This document shows, one piece after another, positions 8,909 through 15,457 of a stretch of 64,000 nucleotides of DNA. How positions within the stretch are numbered: the stretch's first letter is position 1; every line of letters starts with the position of its first letter. The DNA is from Homoserinimonas sp. OAct 916 (GTDB lineage: Bacteria > Actinomycetota > Actinomycetes > Actinomycetales > Microbacteriaceae), in contig NZ_QJHB01000013.1 of NCBI RefSeq assembly GCF_003260275.1, positions 19,233 through 83,232 on the forward strand. The letters are read 5' to 3'. The notes under the pieces are model-generated. The model saw only the letters and a program-made list of their open reading frames with translations. It searched no databases and was not told the DNA's origin. The translations under genes and the position numbers were made by a program.

Positions 8909-10216
8909 ATGTCCCGCAGAACCCACCCACGCCGCATCGTCGGAGTCACGATCGGTGCCCTGGTGATTCTGGCTCTGGGCGTCTACGGACCGGCCACCCT
9001 GCTCGGTCCGCTCCCCCAGGTCGATGCGCAGGTGCTCACCCCGCCCGCACCGGAAACGGTCGTGAACCCACCGGTTTTGCCCGAAACCGGCGCCAGCGCC
9101 ATCACCGGAGCGGCCACCGAGGCCCCGTTGGCTGTGGCCGGCAATTCAGGCCCACTGCCGATAGCCGGCATCGCCAAGGTGATCACGGCGTTGGTCGTGC
9201 TCGATGAGAAACCGCTGGAGGCCGGCCGAAACGGGCCAGCAATCACGATCGGTATCGAGGATTACCGTTCTTACATCGACAACACAAACGCCGGTAACGC
9301 CACGGTCACCGTTCTGCCCGGCGAGACCTGGACCCAACGCGAGATGATGCAGGCAATGCTGCTCGGTTCGAGCAATAACCACGCGGAGTCCCTGGCCCGG
9401 TGGGCATTCGGTTCGGGCGCCGCCTATCTGGAAGCCGCCGACAGCTGGCTGCTGAAGCACGCACTCACCTCGACCCGCCTGGCCGACTCCACCGGGTTGT
9501 CCGAAGACGACGTGTCCACCGCGACCGATCTCGCCACGTTGGCCGCGATCGCCGCAACGGACCCGACCATCGCCGAACTGCTCGGCTCCGTCGACGACCT
9601 CAACTCGCACGGCCGCGGTTTCAACAACCGCACTCAGTACCTGCCCGAACGGGGAGTGACCGGAATCTCTCGCAGCTACACCGAGACTGCGGGAATCTGT
9701 CTGCTGTTTTCCGCGACCGTCCCTGCCGGCGACGACACGTTCACGTTTTATGGGGTGTTCATCGGGCAACCCGACTGGGACACCCTCGATGCGGCCGCCG
9801 CGGCTCTGATGGACAGCGCCGAAGCCGGAATCCAGCAGCAGCCACTCGTCACCACCGGTGACAGCTACGCCAGGTTCACCACTGTGTGGGGAGACACGGC
9901 CGACGGAGTGGCCATGCTCGACCGCACCGAATTGGGCTGGCTGCAGCAGAAGCCGACCAGCACCATCGAAACCGTCGAGTTCAGCACGAATCCTCGAGGT
10001 GCCCTCGTGGGCAGTGTCGAGGTTGCGGGTTCTCGCGGAACAGTGACGGCTCCGCTCGAGCTGGATGAGACGATCGACAGCCCCAGCCTCGTCTGGCGGG
10101 TGCTCCACCCGGTGCCGCTGATCCAGGAGTGGTTCGCGCATCCCCCGTTCCAGGCACCGCGCGACACTGCCGGGCCAAGTAGCGCCCCGTCATCATCGCC
10201 CACCGGTTCTCCCTAG
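8909..10216 (+). CDS. D,D-carboxypeptidase-like protein lacking the active site
   Basis: 435 aa with an N-terminal signal or anchor segment (VGVTIGALVILALGVYGPATLL) and an extracellular domain resembling D-alanyl-D-alanine carboxypeptidases (peptidase S11). All three catalytic motifs can be aligned but two are altered. The SxxK tetrad reads G-I-A-K (Gly 87 in place of the nucleophilic Ser, Lys 90 kept). SxN is kept as SSNN (residues 154-157). The KTG box reads S-R-S (254-256) within GVTGISRSYTETAG. The fold should therefore be intact but unable to form an acyl-enzyme, so it may bind peptidoglycan or act as a regulator or scaffold. It ends in a Ser/Pro tail. GAGGAC precedes the ATG. Confidence 0.75.
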   Translation: MSRRTHPRRIVGVTIGALVILALGVYGPATLLGPLPQVDAQVLTPPAPETVVNPPVLPETGASAITGAATEAPLAVAGNSGPLPIAGIAKVITALVVLDEKPLEAGRNGPAITIGIEDYRSYIDNTNAGNATVTVLPGETWTQREMMQAMLLGSSNNHAESLARWAFGSGAAYLEAADSWLLKHALTSTRLADSTGLSEDDVSTATDLATLAAIAATDPTIAELLGSVDDLNSHGRGFNNRTQYLPERGVTGISRSYTETAGICLLFSATVPAGDDTFTFYGVFIGQPDWDTLDAAAAALMDSAEAGIQQQPLVTTGDSYARFTTVWGDTADGVAMLDRTELGWLQQKPTSTIETVEFSTNPRGALVGSVEVAGSRGTVTAPLELDETIDSPSLVWRVLHPVPLIQEWFAHPPFQAPRDTAGPSSAPSSSPTGSP

Positions 10217-10848
10217 CGAGGCGCGCGGCCATCACTTCCGAATTCGCCGCGGCTCACACCACACGCATCGAGGATCAGGTCGGCTGACTGTTGGGGTTTC
10301 TCCTTGGCCACGAACGCGGCGAACTGTTGCTCCCACGCCTCCCAGAAGGCGTCGAAGCCCTCACTGCGAGCCAACGCGCGCACCTTGCGCTCGTCATCAT
10401 CGGCCACCAGCCAGATTCGTAGGTCGGCGAGTGCGGCGCCGGCACGGCTCAGCGCACCGCAGCCCTCGATGATCAGCGGATACCCGGCATCCACCCGGTG
10501 CCATTCGGCTAGTTCGCCCGTCTTCCAGTCGTAGCGCTGCCAGCGCCCTGGGAGACCCGCAGCGCGGGGCACCAACAACTGTTCCACGACCTGGCGGCTG
10601 CCGTGGTCAAGCCCGCTCCAGCCGAGGTAGAGGTCGTCGAGGTGCACGACGACGCTGCGCGGGAGCGCGCACGCAAGGGCGTCGGCGAGTGTGGTCTTTC
10701 CGGCGCCGCTGGGCCCGTCTATCAAGATCACCGGGTTCGGCGACGAGGCGCGCAATCGTTCGCGGATCGGTGCGAGCAGACCCGCGAGATCCTGCCCCCC
10801 GTGATCGTAGTTCCCGGTGGCCTCATTCATCGGATTCGTGGGTGTCAT
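10213..10848 (-). CDS. P-loop uridine kinase-like protein
   Basis: 211 aa. VILIDGPSGAGKTTLADALA holds a Walker A loop, HLDDLYLGWSGLDHG gives the Asp-Asp typical of uridine kinase/phosphoribulokinase-type enzymes, and YPLIIEGCGALSR matches the next strand. It should phosphorylate a small hydroxyl substrate using ATP; the substrate is unknown. The start at 10848 overlaps the stop of the EcfT gene as ATGA, so the two are translationally coupled. It is the last gene of the TPP-riboswitch operon, which suggests, but does not prove, a role in processing the imported thiamine precursor. Similar proteins also occur far from such operons. Confidence 0.75.
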   Translation of the reverse strand: MTPTNPMNEATGNYDHGGQDLAGLLAPIRERLRASSPNPVILIDGPSGAGKTTLADALACALPRSVVVHLDDLYLGWSGLDHGSRQVVEQLLVPRAAGLPGRWQRYDWKTGELAEWHRVDAGYPLIIEGCGALSRAGAALADLRIWLVADDDERKVRALARSEGFDAFWEAWEQQFAAFVAKEKPQQSADLILDACGVSRGEFGSDGRAPR

Positions 10849-11669
10849 CCGAAGATGAAGTTCCAGTGACCGGACCAGACCGAGATGCCAACGGCGGTCG
10901 CCGCGACCAACACGGCGATCATGACCAAGAACCAGTCCCGGCCGACGAACACCGACTCCCTGGCCCAACTCCGTTGCGTGTCGGCGCCGAAACCGCGGGC
11001 CTCCATCGCGGTCGCCAGTTTGCTGCCGCGCCGTAGAGCCAACACCAGAAGCGAGAACGCCTGGTTCAACCAGAGCCGCAGCTTGCCCATGAATCCCTGC
11101 GAGTCACCCACCCCGCGGGCTCGGCGGGCCAGACCGAGCGAGCGCCAGTCGTCGACGAGGAGCCCGGCGAGCCGCATCGCTGCCAGCGCCCCCAACACGA
11201 ATCGGGCGGGTAGCCGCACCACTTGGGCGAGACCATCGGCGAGGTCGGTCGGGTCGATCGTCAGAAACATGACCATGCCCGCCAACCCGATCGCGAGAAT
11301 GCGCAGGCCAGTTGCAACACCCAGGTAGATCGAGCCGTCGGTGATGTGCACGAACAGAAACTGCCAGTAGCTCTGGCCCGACGGCTCACCGTAGAGCAGG
11401 GTGGTCAACCCGGCGAGCGGCGCGGCGAGCAGTATTGGCCAACTGCGCTTGAGGAACACTGACAGCCGTATGCCCGCCCACCCGAAAAGCGCGGCTTCCA
11501 GAACCAGTACCACCCCGGCTGATACCCAGTCGACGCTGGCGATCAGGGTGAGACTGATAATGAACGCCGCCGCCAGTTTCGTGACCGGGTTCACCCGGTG
11601 GATCGGTCGGGTGCCCTTGCTGGTTCGGAGTGCGGGACCGGTGGGTGTGGCAGTCGTGCGGGTCATCAC
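10845..11669 (-). CDS. ykoC: ECF transporter transmembrane protein (YkoC-type EcfT)
   Basis: 274 aa from a GTG at 11669 (an ATG follows immediately). It has about five to six membrane segments and two cytoplasmic coupling helices with Ala-Arg-Gly signatures, LARRARGVGD and MEARGFG, which couple to the ATPase dimer. It is the scaffold of an energy-coupling-factor importer in the cytoplasmic membrane. It overlaps the stop of the upstream ATPase gene by four bases (GTGA) and the start of the downstream kinase gene (ATGA). With the YkoE substrate component and fused ATPase it forms YkoEDC, a hydroxymethylpyrimidine/thiamine transporter. Confidence 0.88.
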   Translation of the reverse strand: MMTRTTATPTGPALRTSKGTRPIHRVNPVTKLAAAFIISLTLIASVDWVSAGVVLVLEAALFGWAGIRLSVFLKRSWPILLAAPLAGLTTLLYGEPSGQSYWQFLFVHITDGSIYLGVATGLRILAIGLAGMVMFLTIDPTDLADGLAQVVRLPARFVLGALAAMRLAGLLVDDWRSLGLARRARGVGDSQGFMGKLRLWLNQAFSLLVLALRRGSKLATAMEARGFGADTQRSWARESVFVGRDWFLVMIAVLVAATAVGISVWSGHWNFIFG

Positions 11670-13192
11670 CGCACCGGCCCGACGGGAAGCGGCGAGGTGA
11701 GCTCATGTGTATGGTCGGCGAGTGCTTCGACGAACTCTCGATCGTGAGTGACAGCGACCAATGCGGTTCCGCCATCAAGAAGACCCGCGAGCAGTGCCAC
11801 CAGTTCTTGCCAGGTCTGCGCATCCTGCCCGAAAGTGGGCTCGTCCAAGACCAACACCTGGGGGTTCGTGGCCAGCGCCGTGGCCACCGAAAGCCGGCGC
11901 TTCTCACCCCCGGAGAGGGTGAATGGGTTTGCCAGGGCCAGATGATCCAACCGCAGGCGCTGCAGTAACTCGTCTACCAAAGCCTGAATTTTTGCCCCAG
12001 AAAGCGCGAGGGTGCGCGGCCCGAGCTCCAACTCTTTACGAACAGTGGCCGTAAGAAACTGGTGTTCCGGGTCTTGAAAGACGGTGCCGATTCGGGTGAG
12101 CAACTGCCGTGATTTCCAACGAAACGGTTTACTCCCAGCGCCTTGGGCCAATCTGTCGGTGGCTCGAAGGTCACCGCCCGCGGTGGGCAACAGGCCGGCA
12201 AGTGTCAGGGCGAGGGTCGATTTGCCAGAGCCGTTCGGCCCGGTCACCGCGAGGGCCTGCCCGGAGTTCACCGTGAGCCGCACACCCGAGGCGACCACGG
12301 TGCCCGGGATTCGCGCCACCGAAAGGTCGTCAGCACACAGCAAGACGTCTGTGCTCGAAGCATCGTTCGGGCCGACGGAGCTCACGGCGCGTCGGCGCTC
12401 AGGGTGGGCAGGCGGAAACCCCGGAACCCACACACCCTGCGCGGCCAGACGGGCCCCTTCTTCAGCGAGTACCTGCTCCGGGTGCCCATCGGCCAGCAGG
12501 CCACCGCCGGGGTCGAGCACGATCACCCGGTCGACCAGGGGAAGCCAGACCCCCACCCGGTGTTCGATCACGATCAGGGTCGCTTTGGTGTGCTCGAGCA
12601 TCCGGGCCACAGCGTCCCGTACCTCTGCGACCCCCACGGGGTCGAGGTTGGCGGTCGGCTCGTCGAGAAGCACCAGCCCGGGCCGCATTGCGAGCACCCC
12701 GGCCAGTGCCAATCGCTGCTTCTGCCCCCCGGACAGCCGGGAGGTGGAGTGATCAAGCGGCAGGTCCAGGCCCACCGCATCCAACGCCTGGCCCACGCGT
12801 CGCCAGATCTCATCGCGTTCGACTCCGAGGTTTTCGCAGCCGAACGCGACATCGTCACCCACCCGCGCCAGGGTCACCTGCGAATCGGGATCCTGCAAGA
12901 CCAGACCGACCCGGCCGCGCACCGCCGCGGGCGGCAACCCGTCGACCAGCAGTCGTCCGTTGTCATCTCCGTCATCGGAATCACCCAACACCCCGGCGAG
13001 GGCGTGCACGAGGGTGGACTTCCCGGCACCGGAGGGCCCGAGCAGAAGCACCTTCTCCCCCGGCTCGATGTCGAGGTCGAGGTCGCGCACTGCCCACGCC
13101 CTGCGGCCGGCATGTCGCCAACCCCAGCCGCTGGCCGTCACCCGGCTGCCACGCACCGGGTCACCGCCCAGATCGCGGTACGGCGCAGACAT
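11666..13192 (-). CDS. ykoD: Fused double ABC ATPase of ECF transporter (YkoD)
   Basis: 508 aa from the ATG at 13192. It has two complete ABC domains. The first has Walker A GPSGAGKST, Q-loop VLQDPDSQ, signature LSGGQKQRLALA and Walker B VLLDEPTANLD. The second has GPNGSGKST, FQDPEHQFLT, LSGGEKRRLSVA and VLVLDEPTFGQD. A ~40-residue linker joins them. It supplies ATP-driven power for uptake by EcfT and the S component. The start codon overlaps the ykoE stop by one base (TGATG) and the stop overlaps ykoC. The frame is open well upstream of 13192, but that part lies opposite ykoE and lacks ABC features. Confidence 0.92.
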   Translation of the reverse strand: MSAPYRDLGGDPVRGSRVTASGWGWRHAGRRAWAVRDLDLDIEPGEKVLLLGPSGAGKSTLVHALAGVLGDSDDGDDNGRLLVDGLPPAAVRGRVGLVLQDPDSQVTLARVGDDVAFGCENLGVERDEIWRRVGQALDAVGLDLPLDHSTSRLSGGQKQRLALAGVLAMRPGLVLLDEPTANLDPVGVAEVRDAVARMLEHTKATLIVIEHRVGVWLPLVDRVIVLDPGGGLLADGHPEQVLAEEGARLAAQGVWVPGFPPAHPERRRAVSSVGPNDASSTDVLLCADDLSVARIPGTVVASGVRLTVNSGQALAVTGPNGSGKSTLALTLAGLLPTAGGDLRATDRLAQGAGSKPFRWKSRQLLTRIGTVFQDPEHQFLTATVRKELELGPRTLALSGAKIQALVDELLQRLRLDHLALANPFTLSGGEKRRLSVATALATNPQVLVLDEPTFGQDAQTWQELVALLAGLLDGGTALVAVTHDREFVEALADHTHELTSPLPVGPVR

Positions 13193-13845
13193 CAGACGTC
13201 GGCCGTCACTTCCCGGCCGGCCGCAAACCGCCCGAGCGCGCCGGTTCGGGCGATTCCCCGCACGGCGAACCAGGAAAGTGCTCCCGCGATGACCGCCCCG
13301 GACACGGCGACAGACACGAAATACGTGATCCTGAACGCCCAGGTCACGCCCGGATACCAAACGATCAGGTCGTTCACCCCAGCCGCCATACCCGCCGCCA
13401 TACCCGCCAGGATCGCGACGTAGATGCGCCAGTTCGCATAGAGGAACAGCGCGAACACGAGTTCGGCACCCAGTCCCTGCAGAAGCCCGGAGATGATGGT
13501 CGTCACCCCCCAGCTCGTGCCGATCGCCGCCGAGACGGCGGCGGCGATCACCTCGGTGAACAGGGCTGCCCCAGGCTTGCGAATGATTAACCCGCCGATG
13601 ACTCCGGCGAACAGCCAGCCGCCGCCGAAGATCCCCTGCAGACCGGGCAGTGCCGCCTTGAGCGGCCCGCTGAAACCCTCGTAGGCGATGCCCCACGCCC
13701 AGAACAGCACCCCGGCCGCGACTCCGATGACGGCCGCGATGACGATGTCAACCACGCGCCAGCGAAAACTGCGCTTCGGTTTGCCGGTGGCGACGGCCAC
13801 ATCGGGGGTGGATTCGGTTTCCGTCGTTTTTGTTGTGTGCACCAT
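13192..13845 (-). CDS. ykoE: ECF S-component for hydroxymethylpyrimidine/thiamine (YkoE)
   Basis: 217 aa from the ATG at 13845, which has GAGAGGG eight bases upstream. After a ~30-residue hydrophilic N-terminus come about five to six membrane segments, with VIGVAAGVLFWAWGIAYEGFSGPLKAALPG, GGLIIRKPGAALFTEVIAA and GLGAELVFALF, which match the YkoE family. It is the membrane substrate-binding subunit that recognises a thiamine precursor or thiamine. It is the first gene of the operon and sits directly behind a TPP riboswitch, which supports the substrate assignment independently of sequence similarity. Confidence 0.9.
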   Translation of the reverse strand: MVHTTKTTETESTPDVAVATGKPKRSFRWRVVDIVIAAVIGVAAGVLFWAWGIAYEGFSGPLKAALPGLQGIFGGGWLFAGVIGGLIIRKPGAALFTEVIAAAVSAAIGTSWGVTTIISGLLQGLGAELVFALFLYANWRIYVAILAGMAAGMAAGVNDLIVWYPGVTWAFRITYFVSVAVSGAVIAGALSWFAVRGIARTGALGRFAAGREVTADV

Positions 13846-13847
13846 GT

Positions 13848-13879
13848 CGTGCCCTCTCGTCAGACGATAACTGGGCACG
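13848..13879 (-). promoter_or_regulatory. Hairpin over the ykoE ribosome-binding site
   Basis: In the mRNA, CGTGCCC (13879-13873) pairs perfectly with GGGCACG (13854-13848), which overlaps the end of the GAGAGGG ribosome-binding site just before the ATG at 13845. It would hide part of the Shine-Dalgarno. This suggests that the riboswitch works at least partly on translation. Confidence 0.5.
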
Positions 13880-13882
13880 GGT

Positions 13883-13909
13883 TTGCGTTCAGACGGTGCC
13901 TGAACGCAA
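13883..13909 (-). promoter_or_regulatory. Perfect 10-bp hairpin after the TPP aptamer
   Basis: TTGCGTTCAG and CTGAACGCAA are perfect 10-bp complements around a seven-base loop, ten bases downstream of the aptamer in the mRNA. The following bases (ACCCGTGCCC) are not U-rich. It could be a weak intrinsic terminator or a spacer stem of the expression platform. Confidence 0.5.
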
Positions 13910-13918
13910 GAGAAGCTG

Positions 13919-14004
13919 CCTCCCTGCGCTGGCATTATCCAGATCAGGTTCGACGGTCGAAGATTGAGAATCTTCCTCTCAGCCCGGCTCACCGGACTCC
14001 CGTG
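13919..14004 (-). promoter_or_regulatory. TPP riboswitch (THI element)
   Basis: Read on the minus strand, this shows the conserved TPP aptamer blocks: GGGAGTCC at the 5' end, the pyrimidine-sensing GCTGAGAGGAAG, then ACCTGATCTGGATAATGCCAGCG and AGGGA at the 3' end. It binds thiamine pyrophosphate and should reduce expression when the vitamin is plentiful. It lies upstream of ykoE, with two further hairpins between the aptamer and the start codon. Confidence 0.95.
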
Positions 14005-14062
14005 TTTATGTCTCAAGCCTAACCCACACACCCCCGGTGCGCTTCATGAAAGACTCGCAGGC

Positions 14063-14992
14063 ATGGACTTTCGTATTTTCACCGAACCTCAGCAGGGTGC
14101 CGACTACGACGAACTGCTCGCGGTCGCCCAAGCCGCGGAACGACTCGGGTTCGACGGTTTCTTCCGTTCCGACCACTATTTGCGCATGGGTGACGGCAAT
14201 CCGTTGCCGGGGCCGACCGATGCGTGGACAACCCTTGCCGGCGTTGCCCGCGAGACCACCACCATCAGACTCGGCACCCTGGTCTCCTCAGTCACCTATC
14301 GCCACCCGGGCATCTTGGCGATCCAAGTCGCCCAGGTCGACCAGATGTCGCGCGGCCGGGTTGAATTGGGCCTCGGTGCGGGCTGGTTCGCTCGCGAGCA
14401 CGAGGCCTACGGCATTCCCTTCCCCTCCAATCGGTTCGACCTGCTCGAGGAGCAACTGGCCATCGTCACCGGCCTGTGGAACACACCGCTCGGTGAGACG
14501 TTCTCGTTCGCGGGTGAGCACCACACCCTGGTCGATTCGCCCGCTCTGCCGAAACCGATCCAGTCCCCGCCCCCGATCATCGTCGGCGGCAAGGGTCCGA
14601 AGCGCACGCCCGCCCTTGCCGCGCGATTCGCCGACGAGTACAACGCGTCGTTCCCGGAGTTCGAAGCGATTCCCGGGCTGTTCCGCGGCGTGCGAGACGC
14701 GTGCGAGGCCATCGAGCGCTCTGCCGATGAACTCGTCTACTCGGTGGCTCTGGCAGTTGCGGTCGGCGGTTCCGAGCCGGAGTTCCAGTCCCGTGCGGCT
14801 GCCATTGGCCGCGAGGGTGCGGAGCTGCGCACCCACGCGGTGGCGGGCACCGTCCCAGAAGCGGTCGACAGGCTCAGTCGACTCCAAGAGTTGGGCGTCG
14901 AGCGGGTCTACCTGCAGGTGCTCGACCTCGGCGACCTGGACCACCTCGAGCTGATCGCGAGCGAAGTCGTGCCGCAGCTGAACCGGCCCTGA
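14063..14992 (+). CDS. F420-dependent LLM-class oxidoreductase (Rv1855c-like)
   Basis: 309 aa from the ATG at 14063, since MDFRIFTEPQQGADYDELL matches the family start. It has a luciferase-like TIM barrel with GFDGFFRSDHYLRMG, TTIRLGTLVSSVTYRHPGILA, QVAQVDQMSRGRVELGLGAGW and PPIIVGGKGPKRTPALAARFADEYN. Enzymes of this type use reduced coenzyme F420 (some use FMN) to reduce or oxidise small organic molecules; the substrate is unknown. The gene is divergent from the riboswitch operon and its promoter must overlap the riboswitch leader region. It ends three bases before the stop of the convergent GerW gene. Confidence 0.88.
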   Translation: MDFRIFTEPQQGADYDELLAVAQAAERLGFDGFFRSDHYLRMGDGNPLPGPTDAWTTLAGVARETTTIRLGTLVSSVTYRHPGILAIQVAQVDQMSRGRVELGLGAGWFAREHEAYGIPFPSNRFDLLEEQLAIVTGLWNTPLGETFSFAGEHHTLVDSPALPKPIQSPPPIIVGGKGPKRTPALAARFADEYNASFPEFEAIPGLFRGVRDACEAIERSADELVYSVALAVAVGGSEPEFQSRAAAIGREGAELRTHAVAGTVPEAVDRLSRLQELGVERVYLQVLDLGDLDHLELIASEVVPQLNRP

Positions 14993-14995
14993 CGG

Positions 14996-15334
14996 CTATT
15001 TCTTCAGGGCGCGGATGACGCGGGCCATCGCCCACCCGGAGACACAGATCATCGGTATCGACACAGCCATCAACGTGACCAGGTTGGGCCGGAACCGCAA
15101 CCCGTCGATGTCTTTGATGTACGCGCCGACCGGAATCGACATTCCACCGCCACCGCCGCCGCCCGCCACTGAACCGTCCGGCTCATCGGAGGCATCGCTG
15201 CCGCCGCCGAAACCGTAGTAGGCCAGCGAAACCGGCACGAGGGTGACGCCTTCCACCTCGATCGGGTCACCGTAGACGGTTCCCATTCCCAGACTCTTGA
15301 CAGCGTCGGCCAGTTGCACAGCGAGATTCGTCAT
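14996..15334 (-). CDS. GerW/YtfJ-family protein
   Basis: 112 aa from the ATG at 15334. TNLAVQLADAVKSLGMGTVYGDPIEVEGVTLVPVSLAYYGFGGG is the conserved core of the GerW/YtfJ family, followed by a Gly-rich stretch, a second short strand region and a C-terminal membrane segment (NLVTLMAVSIPMICVSGWAMARV). The family was named from spore germination in Bacillus but is common in non-sporulating actinobacteria, where the role is unknown. The open frame extends far upstream opposite glgX, but only this part has family character. Confidence 0.8.
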   Translation of the reverse strand: MTNLAVQLADAVKSLGMGTVYGDPIEVEGVTLVPVSLAYYGFGGGSDASDEPDGSVAGGGGGGGMSIPVGAYIKDIDGLRFRPNLVTLMAVSIPMICVSGWAMARVIRALKK

Positions 15335-15457
15335 AACCCAACGGTACCCGTGCACGGCGAGCGAAACCAGCCGACGTGCCTTCTTACTTTTCAACGCACA
15401 GTCATTTACGGCCGATGCGGTTACGGTTAACTCATCACCGCCCCCGATGGAGGACAC

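Noticed and set aside
12143..13423. 426-codon plus-strand frame
   Set aside because: It is antisense to the double ABC ATPase, whose Walker and signature motifs are complete on the minus strand.
13193..13696. N-terminal extension of the double ABC ATPase
   Set aside because: The frame is open but lies opposite/over ykoE in another frame and carries no ABC motifs; the TGATG junction at 13192 marks the start.
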